Assembly (NCBI GenBank): GCA_025890175.1
Contig: JANPYM010000001.1
Coordinates: 2,876,288-2,940,287, forward strand
DNA length: 64,000 bases
Reading direction: 5' to 3'
From: Ciborinia camelliae
Lineage: Eukaryota > Ascomycota > Leotiomycetes > Helotiales > Sclerotiniaceae
In this document: piece after piece, positions 39,109 through 50,249 of the stretch
Layout of the letters: the number at the start of each line of letters is the position of its first letter
Numbering within the stretch: position 1 is the first letter of the stretch
Program-made: the position numbers and the translations under genes
The notes under the pieces: model-generated
What the model was told of the DNA's origin: nothing
Database searches by the model: none
Seen by the model: the letters and a program-made list of their open reading frames with translations, nothing else

Positions 39109-41028
39109 ATCTTGGGGAGGGGAGAGAGAGATTTGGGAATCTTTAAGTTATCTATAGGGCGGAGGGATGAAGTGGCTTCGGGTCCATAGGTATCTGTTGG
39201 AGTGTGTAGAGTTAGGGAATACTTACCTACATAGTGTTCCTTAATTCATAATTCCGTAAGTCTCCATCATTCACATATCTAGTAAATAGTCCAAAGTTTA
39301 CATTGATTTCCTTGACATATAGCAAATGCATCCAATTTCTATCAAGATTCAACTTCCAGCTTATTTTCTCCATCTAATGAAATCTTCCATATTCGCTATG
39401 TGATTAATAATCACAGATGTCTAATTTAACTTCTTGTTGCATTCTTTTGAAAATGACCAAATATCCGCCCTAATCTATCTTGCCTAGCTCTTTTATCCCA
39501 AGTTAAACTAACTACCTATTAATTGTTGTATGAATTTTCTAACAATCGAATATACCATCTAGTGCCTCAACTTAATCCAACCCTTGAATATCATAATGTT
39601 TTAGGAACAATGAAATAATTCATCTATTCTGCCAACTTGCCTTCACCACAATGAATGCCAGCTCACAATGGGTCAAACAGTAGGTAGGCATGCCAATTTT
39701 CCAACTTACCCTAAAATAATAATCAAAATGCTTGATGTTTAGAACAAAGCTGCCGAAAATCTGTCGACCTGATTGTTTAAAGCAGTTAGAACACAAATTC
39801 AAACTTGCCAGAAGTCTGGATGAGGCCGTCCGCGTCAAGGGCTACGTTCCCACAAATTCATTATCATAATTGATATTACAATTAGGGTTAACCGCAGAGT
39901 TTGAGTTCATATCAATGAGCAGATTAGCTCAGAGAAAAATGTCTCATCGCAGCAAGCGCCTACAGCTTCTTTAATGACACCTTCAATAGCAGACGCTGGT
40001 GATCTACCAGACCATATGAATGTATGAGAGAATTTAGAGCCACTAACCACGGAATCGAATATTAGGTAAAGACATACCTTCTAAGAACAGAAGATTAGGA
40101 TTCGATCACAGCGATCCGCCAAAATATGGCATACGCAAGGAGAGGTGCAGTAGTAAACAAGCTGTTAATTGAGGATCTCAGTCACCGGCAAGATTTCTCT
40201 AGATTTTTAAATTTACTCAACGGGCTCAGATGGTATTTGGTTCTATACCCTGCCAGAACTTGCGTATAAAGTTCAGGAGAATTAATTCAAACGCCAATGA
40301 GAAGGTTATATAGATGAAGAAGGATTTGGATAATAAAAGTCAAAAGTTGCCATAACGGACGATAATTTCACTAATGTCACCCGACAACTGAATATCAATT
40401 CAATTTAAAAGCAAATTGGGAACTTCCAATCTCTCATCATCCAAAGGTGTCGGAAAGTCATCTTCCATTTGGCGCAACTCCTGCATGGAGTTATAAAGAA
40501 TTGAACAGCAACGGTCGAAAGGGGATCTGTTGGACCTGAGGGGAGGAGTGATCACTTGGGATACATCGAGAGCAAAATGCGGGAGAAATAAAATGATTAC
40601 CAGGAGAAGGAGGCTAGGATGAAGAAAGCAAAAGTACACACAGCAACAGTAGGATTAGATGGCAGGTGATTAGAAGCACTTAAAGGTCATTCCATTGGTG
40701 ATATGACTTTCTTTGGACTTTATATATAGCAACTCTGTAAAGAAGTCTGAAAGATCTTTTCCAACATACTTGGGCAGGAACCGTCAAGGACCATTGAGTC
40801 TTTAATAATAACGATCCAGGAAGATATATCTGTCTCGTATTCAGTAGCTGAAGGGGTCAGAAGCAAGAAAGCTGTAAACAGTAAGAATACCCATAAGGAC
40901 TCTGATAATGAGATGGGGAGTGGATGTGAGCACAGCCTGGGATTGGAGATAAGCTCCTTCCTGAAAAAAAAAAAAAAAAAAAAAAANNNNNNNNNNAAAA
41001 AAAAAAAAAAAAAAAAATTACTCAAAAA
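39109..41028. other. A/T-rich intergenic region with an assembly gap
   Basis: About 1.9 kb without a supportable gene. On the minus strand two short frames (about 40,400-40,640 and 40,720-40,960) each begin with a hydrophobic stretch like a signal peptide or membrane helix, but both lack an ATG and cannot be joined confidently. The second runs into the poly-A/N gap, so an incomplete small gene cannot be excluded. Confidence 0.4.
40964..41017. other. assembly gap: 10 N flanked by poly-A
   Basis: There are 23 A residues, then N at 40987-40996, then 21 A residues. This is a scaffolding gap or collapsed homopolymer rather than biology. The true length is unknown. Confidence 0.97.
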
Positions 41029-41136
41029 TGCGTTCGCCGGGAATCGAACCCGGGGCCCATCGAGGTTGTAACGCTCTTATCTGTGAAGATATGAAGCTGT
41101 TGGCAACGATGGATTTTACCACTAAACCACAAACGC
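41029..41136 (-). tRNA. tRNA-Gly(GCC) with 37-nt intron
   Basis: Read on the minus strand: acceptor stem GCGTTTG/CGAACGC plus discriminator A; D-arm GTTTAGTGGTAAAAT; anticodon stem CATCG/CGATG around loop TTGCCA-T with anticodon GCC; T-arm CCCGGGTTCGATTCCCGG. An intron of about 37 nt sits one base 3' of the anticodon, the standard position. The 71-nt mature sequence is identical to the copy at 56006-56105. Confidence 0.95.
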
Positions 41137-42334
41137 TGGTTGGAAATCAATAGTTTGCTTGATTTGTTGGTGATAGAAGGTGGGTTTGGGTATATACAGG
41201 GTTGGAGGATGTATGTACAAGGATGGGATTTGGGAACCCAAAATTGTATATTAGACGGGGTGGGGTAATGGGGCTAATCTTAATCTTAATATAGTCTAGC
41301 GTAGTACTCTTGCGCAGAGTGCTTTCGGAGAGAGCTCTTCCTCTCTACCTTTAGTCTAATCAATGGAAGCAACCATCTCCTGAAGGAAGTTATTCTCTTA
41401 ACATTAGTGTGTATTCTCACAAATGAGTTTTAACGGTATTGCTCTTTCCCCTGGGATTCCTTAAACATATCACAAGGGTCGGTCGATCCAAATCTCAATA
41501 AGATACTTTGACGGGTATCTTCACGGGTGTCTTCATTGCCGAAACTATGGCACCTCTCTCTCTCTTTTTTATATGATATCCCGTCTCTCGCTCCTGTCTT
41601 TTTTTAAAAAAAAAAAACAAACAGCCAAGCCGGGATCGTGTCATTCTTTTTTACACATGAAATCCAAAAGAGATCTCAAACCGGAAGAGAGCTCTCAAGC
41701 AAAAAAACAAAAAAAACAAAAAAAAAAGACAAATGAGTTGATAGATGACTAGGATTTCCGTCCCCGGACACTCACATCCCACAATACTATTATAAGCTTA
41801 ACGTCATAATTTCCAAATCACTGTTGACGTTCACCAAGACTCACCTGGGCACGAACCGCTGATCCTCCGGAAAAGAAACATCCGGAGCGCCCCGAGTGGA
41901 AGGCGTAGGTTAACTTTCTTTGATACTTATTCTCCTTGCTGTTGGTTATATCTTTATTTCTACTTCAATTTCCCTCGTTTTTCTATGCCTGCTTGATATC
42001 ATCACAAGGCTCTTCTTATTTCCGAGAGAAGATTATTTGTAGCACAAACGAGAGATTGTGGAACACGACGGGTAGGATTTGAGACGACCCCAATGATCAA
42101 AATTTCGAAAGGGATCCCTGGCTAGGAATGGATCAATCGTTTTGAACATCAGACGAACAGCTAAACAACATCGGCTCAAGATACACAAGCATCTCGAGAC
42201 TTCAGACAAGTGCTGTGCGAGCAGAGAATTCATTCCTCGAATTGAAACAACGAGTTCACGATATTGAGTCGAAGACCAAGATATTCACTGCGCATTACCT
42301 ATTATCCCCGCCACAGACAGCAAACCCCCTCACA
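41137..42334. other. intergenic region, nothing recognised
   Basis: About 1.2 kb with A-rich runs near 41,605-41,730 and no supportable gene. The right end should contain the promoter of the small membrane-protein gene. Confidence 0.5.
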
Positions 42335-43092
42335 ATGCTCTGCACAAACAGACCCGAAGGCTTCGTAGGTCTTCATAAATATCCCCTCAACCCCACCCCG
42401 ACTAACATCCACCCCAGGGCGCAACATCCCACCTCAACTTCTCTACACTCCCCACAACATGTTTCACAGTTGTCATTCTCATTCCACTCCCAACGTGGCT
42501 CGCTCTCGCCTTCATGCCCATCCTCTTCGCTCTGGGGCTCCACCACCGCAAAACAAATTTCAACCCTTCCACCGCACACCTGCGCTCCAACACCCGTCCT
42601 TCCTATAAGTACCTCGTCTTCCTTATTATCTACTACACCCTTATCATATGCAACATTCTCATGCTCACTATTGAGATTGTGCGATTGTCTCTGATTCAAT
42701 ACGGCATTGGTTTAATACCATTTGCATACATCGGACTTTTTCTCTCGGCCTTCTTGTTTTGGAGTGAAGGAATACAAGGTCGTATAGAGTGGTGGCAGAG
42801 TATAAATATCTTAATTTGGATAGGAGGAATCGTCATGAGTGTTGTGCAGGTTGTTGGATTACAGCAACAGTTTGGAATCAATAGGATGAAGGGGAGTAAA
42901 TATCCAATTAGCGACCAGGTTACCGATGTAGCTGTTATGGCGGGAGTATATGCCGTTATTGCGCTCCTGGAGCTAGTACTGGTGGTATGGAGGGGAAAGA
43001 GAAGGATATCAGCGTTTAGGGAGGAGAGGGGAGAAATTGGCGCGTTTGATTATAGGAGAGATGAGGGCGAGAGCTTTGCTATCAAGGACTAG
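42335..43092 (+). CDS. hypothetical five-helix membrane protein
   Basis: The proposed two-exon model is 42335-42364 and 42418-43092, with a 53-nt GT-AG intron carrying a good GACTAAC branch site, giving about 234 residues. In-frame sequence upstream of the internal ATG at 42514 is open and hydrophobic (TVVILIPLPTWLALAF), which is why the longer model is preferred. Five hydrophobic helices follow: near residues 25-55, 75-100, 105-128, 137-160 and 180-203. A loop has HHRKTNFNP, and the charged cytoplasmic-type tail ends ESFAIKD. No transporter or receptor motif is recognised. It may belong to a fungal-specific family of unknown role. The start exon is the weak part of the model. Confidence 0.65.
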
Positions 43093-43409
43093 GTTATTGT
43101 TGAGGAATCTTGGGGAAATTTTTGGGATGCTCTTGTACTTGTATTCTTGAAGATTGGTTCAGCTGGTTTGGGGCGTTGGAATAAATACATTGGGACTGAC
43201 TATTTTATTGGAACTATTATATTGGGATATGGTTATGGTATACCCCATGTATGTACTTTTTGATGGGAAATTCGAACGAAGATAAATACACTTCCTAAAC
43301 GTTTTTTTCCACCCAAGAATGAACAAATTGCATGTATCGTCATTTTCCACCTATATGGCCCATCGTATTAGTGTAGTTATTGATCTAGGCGAGTGATATT
43401 GGTCTAGAC
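43093..43409. other. short convergent spacer
   Basis: The spacer between the membrane-protein gene and abfB, which point toward each other. Presumably both 3' UTRs; nothing else is visible. Confidence 0.6.
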
Positions 43410-45222
43410 TCAAGCAAAGCCGGTGCTAATCACCCAGCTTACATCATCGTTGAATAAAGTGGCCGAGTCAAAATCGTGAACGCCGCCGTTGCTTCCGATG
43501 TAGAGCACATTGAAGTAGTGTCGGAAATAGCGGGTAGGATAGCTCCAGGATCGAATCGAGCTGCCCTGGCCATTGAGGCCAGCTTGCGGACAGAATGTGG
43601 CGTCTTCATGGAACAGCTTGGTGCCATCGTTGGCGGCGACATAGAGTTCGAAGTTATTATGACGTATATAACTGCCGGGGGTATCGTTGGATTCAAAAGA
43701 GAAGCAGGCGCTGTTGCCAAGGCCGGTGCGAACATACCAGCTAGCTTGCTGTTTGAGGGCGGTACTGCTGGATGATGTAACCACTTGGGTATTGACCGTA
43801 GTGCCAGTATGTGTGATGTAGCGTGTCGTGTAACCAGATGTGGTGGCCTGCAGAGAGATCGAGGAACCGACGGTGAAAGCCGCTCCGCTGGTCAATGATG
43901 TGGTGGCATATTTCGCGGCTACGATGTCAGCCTGGACCGAGCTTTCTGTTGCATCGGAAGGATAACCGGAGGTCATCACACCCTCGTAGAACGTTCCCTG
44001 GGCGCTTACGCTATTGTCGCCGCCGATACCGAGGACGATAGCACCCTCTTTGCTCATCGGGTTATAGCCAGACGCAGTTGGGCGCACGCCACTGTAGTAC
44101 GTCGAAAGCGAACCAGATGCGGCATTGGCGCCGCGAATCGCCCAGTGGTTTGGTTCCCCCTTGACAATCGCAGTGAAGAATCGATACGAAATCGATGGGT
44201 CACCGGTATTGGTACCAGCGCTGAGACCAGAGAACAGGCCGTTCTCGAGATCAGCCATTAACCAAGGGCCGCTACCGGCTCCCTGTCCCCAACCGGTACT
44301 GTCGCCGAAGTAGATGGCCTCCATATGACCGTTACCCGTATCAGTACTACTAGTCTCTGCATTACCGTAATCAAAACAGCACCCGCCATTGTAGTGGGTT
44401 CCATCAAGAACCGCATACATGCCCTGAGCTGCGTCCCCTTTAGCTATGCCAGTAGCGGCATTATTGCGGTATCCGGTTCCGGGTGAGATAAAGACACCGT
44501 ATGCCTTGTTTCCGTTTAGCGTGACTGGTGCTGCATTTGCACCGGCCAAGTTGTCCTTGCCATTAGTATCCGGGCCAGCAAAGGCTCCACCAGGAGCTTG
44601 GGTGAGGTGATTACCGGTGCCGGACTGGTCGTAAATAATCGTGATGAGACAAGTCGTATTAGCGCAGAAAGTGTCTTGAGCAGCAGCATTAGCGACCCCT
44701 CCTGCAGACAGTGGAGTAATGTCTTTTGTAGTCCCGTCAGAGCCACGTTTCACCTAGTACAACATCGGAGAGTTAGTGATAGGCTATCGATGGAAGATTT
44801 TGAAAAGGAACTAGAGGTCGGTATCAGGGACAGTGAGTATGAAATAAAAGAACCAAGTATGTACCTGGTAGAGTGAGCCGGAGTAGGCGCTGTACAGAGC
44901 GCGAGTAGTGCTGTGCGCGGCGACTACAAAATTGGAGAGTCAGTATTTGCCTATTAAGAGAAGGGTTCGGGGGAATTCGAGGAATGAGAGCTGCATCATA
45001 TAATGAAGAGTATGCATATGATGGAATACGAAAGTGGAAGTTGAGATTGGGGAACAGAACTGGGTACTAAGGAGGGCGAAAATCAATGAACTGATTGAGC
45101 TTACCACAGGGCGTTCCGCCAGAGGAGTAGATGTCGCAAGGTGCAGCAGAAACAAGGGAGCCTGTGGCAACGAGGCCTAGAGCGAGTACTCTGGCACGTT
45201 CGAGCCTTGTTCGTGAGAACAT
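43410..45222 (-). CDS. abfB: secreted alpha-L-arabinofuranosidase B (GH54 catalytic domain + CBM42)
   Basis: Three minus-strand exons: 45222-45105, 44923-44865 and 44753-43410. Both introns are GT-AG and in frame, giving about 506 residues (A. niger AbfB is 499). Residues 1-27 are a signal peptide (basic MFSRTRLERAR, then hydrophobic VLALGLVATGSLVSA). The GH54 domain begins PCDIYSSGGTPC and includes VAAHSTTRALYSAYSG, ITIIYDQSGTGNHLTQ, the Cys-Cys motif and nucleophile region HYNGGCCFDYGNAE, and SKEGAIVLGIGGDNS. The CBM42 beta-trefoil begins near residue 345 with three related repeats, including SFESNDTPGSYIRH and SYPTRYFRH. The enzyme removes arabinofuranosyl side chains from arabinoxylan, arabinan and pectin outside the cell. 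Its G+C is clearly higher than its flanks, as in many strongly expressed secreted hydrolases. CreA-type SYGGRG sequences occur upstream at 45434-45439 and 45916-45921 (weak evidence for catabolite repression). Confidence 0.97.
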
Positions 45223-48200
45223 ATCTGATTATTTTTGGGGGGACGCTGGGATGAGCAAGCCTATTGGCGTTTTGATATCGTCAAAGAGAGGCTTAAACGA
45301 TTACAGACGTCGAGCATTAGCTTGTGAAAAACGTAGAGTTGGTGACTGGCGTGTCTTCTTATATTATAATCTTCATCTAATTTGTGAAGATTGACTTGTG
45401 CTCCCAATTGGGACGCATAGTGGACATCCACATCTGGGGTAGGCGTACTATGGAAATTGGAACACATAACGAGTTGTATGGAACGATTTATTCCACCTCT
45501 GATGCTTGCGAGAAGCTGCTCCATATGTGCCTAGGCCTTGTCCATACAACGCTAGAGACAGCAGCGATTATGAATGCACCATGCATAATGGTAGGTAGTC
45601 ATGGGAGAGAAGGTCAAAGAACGCATAATATATCCATAGCGATTGGAGGAAATTACCCCCACTTCCGCGTGCCAGCATCACCCGTCAATTTAGACCGGTA
45701 TATTAGAACTTAGAAGTTGGATATGCGGAGAGATCCCAGGGAGCGGATCTAGGTTAATATCTGCACAAAATTTATCAAATCCAATGATTGGATACCAAGA
45801 CCCTTAAAATAAGAGATGTACTATGCGCTCCAATCTGCAGAACGCAAGCTGATCTTGGCAGGGGTGGACCGGAGTATTCAGGTAGCCACAGATGGTTTAA
45901 ATCCAACATCTGGATCCGGGGCCCCAGGCCGGCAATACTAGGCAACTACCGAATTGGGTTGCCCATTGAGCATGTGACAGATATTCTGTCTGAGGCGCCA
46001 TCCTTCGCTCTTAGGTTTGGTGAGAGAGGTCTTTTGACGAGATATTTTTGAATTTTACCCAAGAGTAAGAATTAATACGCTAATTGCTTAGCAAAATATT
46101 AACATTTTTTGATCCTTGAATCTGAATGAATGAAAAAAAGGTTTACCTTGCTATTAATAAATTAAGAAAAGGATTAATAGCAAACTTGAAACGTCTCTAG
46201 ATTCTCTATAACTTACAAGGTTCCTTAACTTCTCTGTATAAGATTCCCCTCTATAAGGATAACCCCTCGATTCCCATTAGAATAAATGATTCGGTCTTAT
46301 TAGATTTAGGTGTCATGAAGACTTATTATTGTATCCTTCCAAGGTTATAGTCCCCCTAGGTAAACCTAAGGATTATTAGGTAGGTAGATACTTATCCTTA
46401 AGATTTTGAATCTCAAAATTAATAGAGGAGGGGGGGTGAAAATATGCTAATCATGCTAATCGTTCTAAACATCCGTCAGAACATAGGTACGTGACTATAT
46501 AGAACACAGGTAAGTAGTAGGTACTGTAAAGACAATTGTGGTTTGCCTACATTTGGATTGCATCGTGAATTGAAAACTATTAGGTTGCCTATATCTGGAA
46601 ATACAAGATTCCGACGGGAGCTTTAAAAATGCGAAGAGTGAAGATGGGATGAGGAGATAGGATGAGACGATCGTAAAGTCCGTGCTTTTAGCGGTGAAAC
46701 ATTCTGCCTTATGCGTTCTACTCCGATTAAATGCGCTGGAAATTCTTGTTTTTACCTGCGGACATCGAGTAATAAGGTAAGGTACCGAGTTTATGCGGTA
46801 TCCATATAACCAAAATGCATGCTGAAATGTGATTGGCTAAACCGAGTTCCCTGCAGAGATCAGGCGGTGCGGTGCTGTGCTGTAACCTAACTAAGTATAG
46901 TTCAACGGACTTCACATTCCCTAATTACCTCCTACCTACCTCTCTCAGTATATACATACCTAGTAAGTCAACGATCTCGTACCGTCCTACTTAGAGCTTA
47001 CATCGGTTCAGCACAACTCACCTAGACTCTCAACTCAAATCTTCTATTCCTCCGATATTACCCACATCTGCGGCCGAAGCTTTTGAACAAATCCGGTTCT
47101 TCTGGTCTTCTCGATGCCTTCAACTACAACGGAAAGACATCTGGACTCGGTTCACAAACAAATACGAAAACTATACAAGTGGTGCCAGGAATTTCAGGGA
47201 GTCATGTTTGCAGGATGTTTTAACAAGCGATTATACATTGTGAGTGTCGTAAGTTTACGGTAACTTCTAGAAGCTCTATGGCAGCATCGAAACCTAAAGC
47301 TTTTTCATTTTTAGTATCAATGAACAAGTCCAATCCCAATCTGTTCAATTACAACTATTGAAGTGGTCTAAGCGGATCACAATCCTGGTACAACAGATTA
47401 TATTTCCATATGGTTGGCTCCATTGGCTCAAGTATTCTTCCATCCAGCGTGTTTCAAGAAACTCGGAACAGTGTTCAATGTACTCATCCGAACCACACTT
47501 TCTATCAATCGCATTGATTCCATGCTTAAGTGCGTGCGCAATCTTTTGGAAACAATGAAGGCAATGGGGACTATGAATGAACATGAAGATGATTGATCTA
47601 GATGTTTTTTGTAGTCGCCCGATTGAAGGGCGGGAATTGCTGTCTCGGTGATTGGTATTTTAAGATTGGCGTCCCAATTACACAGCCAGTCTGTGTGCAT
47701 GTTATCCTATGCTTTCACATTTTCGGTGACAAATTCGGGGGAAATGCATTCAGCGGGTGACCAGTATATCGTCATGGGCTCGAAGCGACATCCTCACTTT
47801 CTTGCTTCCGTTGAACTCCATCCGCATTGTATGCCTAGCCCTCCGGCCACCCCTCCGGCCACCCCTCAGGGCCCTCAAATCTCTTCTAATGATTTCCGAC
47901 GTATATGAAGCCAGTTGCCCCTATCGTGATGGCACGCAAGATTGCAACCGATGCCAAAAAATACTTTTCATGGCACTGGGGGTCCTGGCTGACGAGTCTC
48001 GAGGTAGTTTTTGGTTAATCCAGGATACCTACCAAGCCAAATGAATCGCTATCGATGTCTGCAAGGTGCTGTTGAATGGATGTAGCACATTAAGGTGATT
48101 GCATGCGAGAAGTATGTTTTGTTGCCAGATAAATCAGAAATTGAGCCAGGGTAGGTATGATTTGCTTCTATGGGGCGCCGCTATGTTTGGCGCTTCTCAA

Positions 48201-50249
48201 TTTCGTATTTAGCTTACCTGATGTACCCAGAGAGAGTCTAACTTGTAGCGCAATTCCTCGTAAAAGTAACATGCGAAGCGCCTCGCGTTCCCTACTATAA
48301 TGCATAGGATCAAGCAGGGCAAAATCGGGTAGGCAAATGAATTGCGAAAACGCAAAGATACAGGCCTATCTACTTGATTGTGACAAAGGGACTCGAATAT
48401 TATCTAAAAATATCCGAGGGTAGGCTTTTGTTCCTTATTGGTGGAAAAGCCTCATTAAATCCATCCGATATAAGCTGTAATCATTTAGTGCAGCAAAACC
48501 TTCCTTAAGCACAAGTAGGCGATTGTTCTTCTGCTACGCGAACAGAATACTCAGACTGGAGTTCGGTCTTTCCATAATATCCCGCCAATCGGAACTCAAT
48601 CCTTGTTCGTTGAATTTGCTCCAAAATTTCTCCACTACAGACTTTAGGCCGTGAAGATTGCCCAGCGTTGCATCCACTGTAATCATTTTTGCAGTCGCCT
48701 CCGAAAAGTATCACGCTATGGGCCGGTAGCAAGGTTTGCGCTGACACTGGAAGGCCATACAAGTTTGTTGGAATTCTTAGTTTATGACCAGAACTTCCAC
48801 GCCGATATTTCACGGCTGATACTCTCGTTGATTTCTGATACATCAGGGCAAGGACCAGACACGATTCTATGTAGTTCGATGAGAAGTGAATGTGTAAAGA
48901 TGTCAGTCCAACTCTGTATGTGATTCGGGATGCTCTCAAATTCATAAATAGAAGGACATGCGATGGGCTAGACAGGTTTTATAACCTCACAATATCCCCT
49001 TCAATGATTGATTCAATTTGTCCTGCCCGGTTGATAAGCTCACGAATACTAATGGTTCCACGGGCTTTCTGATCACATTTCCAGACTTCGAAATTTGTTG
49101 CATCGTTGATAGCTCAAATCCTCCAGCTCTCGCATCCAGTGATTTCTTGGAAAGCCAAAACAAACTCTTGATCTTTCAGCTGTTCTTGCAGGCGTCGACT
49201 TCCCTTTAGTCGAACATGATAGCACATCATTCCAAATTAGAATCGAGCTGAAGAATCTCAATGCTCTGGTTTCCACGGGGGATAGTATTGTTGGTGGAAG
49301 AATTGGTAAGAATGTGTTTGTAGTGAATTGTGGACTCGGGAGAGAGTTTATTGTTCGCGGTGCCTCTTCATTGACGAACAGCAGGTCTCATTGACGAACA
49401 GCAGGTCGCTATGCCGCTATGCTTCACTAAAAACTGTGCGGCAAAATTCAAATATGATTTGCAGACCACCATGTTCTTGCCAAGAGCCTAAACAGAGAAT
49501 CTTAACAGATCATTCACAGAACTGGGACAACTGGAGCAAAACACAGGGCACAAACATACGTCCAGATGGGCAATTTATATCCCACAAGATCAATACTTCG
49601 CCGAAGACAAACGAAGAAGAATCCGAAAGCTTATGAAAACTTTGTAAAGCTCTGCCCAGTACTCGAAATAAAGTTGAAAGGCATTTACACCCAACTCACC
49701 GTTTACAGAAATATTTCTGGAGGAATAGTACGCGGTCAACTTGAAGAAGCATAATAAAAAGTTGGGGGCCGCATGAGAAAGAAGAGAAGCCAACATTTGT
49801 GTGCTGCCTAGGTACATATTTGCTCTATTGCGCTAATTTGCGAGAAATAAGCTTACCTAGATACCTATACCGCCCGATACAAATTGATACGGGTACAGTT
49901 TTCCTTAAGAGGCAGGTACCCGTGGTTTTGCGTTTTCCATTGGACAGAGATAAGAACCAAACCACCGGGTACTAATTCATTGGTTAGTTGATTCGATTAA
50001 AACTCCGCATTGTTATTTAGCGGGTCTGATGGGATGGGCTTCGCCCAAATAAGTCGAACCCCTTTGCACAGGCTACTAGATTTGATACAAGCGAGATTAC
50101 TTTGCGTCTATTTGCAGCATGAAGTTATCTGGTGCTTACATGGATCGAATTCCATTTCGGGTAAGCGGCAGATGGCAAACCGTTGTAAACAAACAATCAG
50201 TTAAATGTAAAGTAATGTCTCTCTACTCTGTTGAATGTATTGACTGACC
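45223..50249. other. 5-kb gene-poor region between abfB and the ABC transporter
   Basis: No intact gene is supportable. The abfB promoter occupies the left end. The interval 46,050-46,450 is strongly A/T-rich with many stops and may be mutated repeat DNA. The interval 47,050-49,800 has higher complexity with many broken frames, small tandem duplications (CCTCCGGCCACC near 47,840-47,865; a 20-bp unit at 49,369) and no frame longer than 146 codons; it could be a decayed gene, but I recognise no domain. The right end holds the ABC transporter promoter. Confidence 0.45.
49369..49408. repeat. 20-bp perfect tandem duplication
   Basis: CATTGACGAACAGCAGGTC followed by one base occurs twice head to tail (49369-49388 and 49389-49408), the last base differing (T/G). 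GCCGCTAT is also doubled just downstream. Confidence 0.95.

Noticed and set aside
40400..40960. Two minus-strand frames with signal-peptide-like hydrophobic starts
   Set aside because: Neither has an ATG, they cannot be joined with confidence, and one runs into the poly-A/N gap.
46240..46330. Short stretch vaguely like a retroelement protease (LLDLGVMKTYY)
   Set aside because: Too short and too A/T-rich to support; no other retroelement domains or LTRs nearby.
48505..48945. 146-codon minus-strand frame with several cysteines
   Set aside because: No ATG in good context, no signal peptide and no domain; it lies in a region of broken frames.
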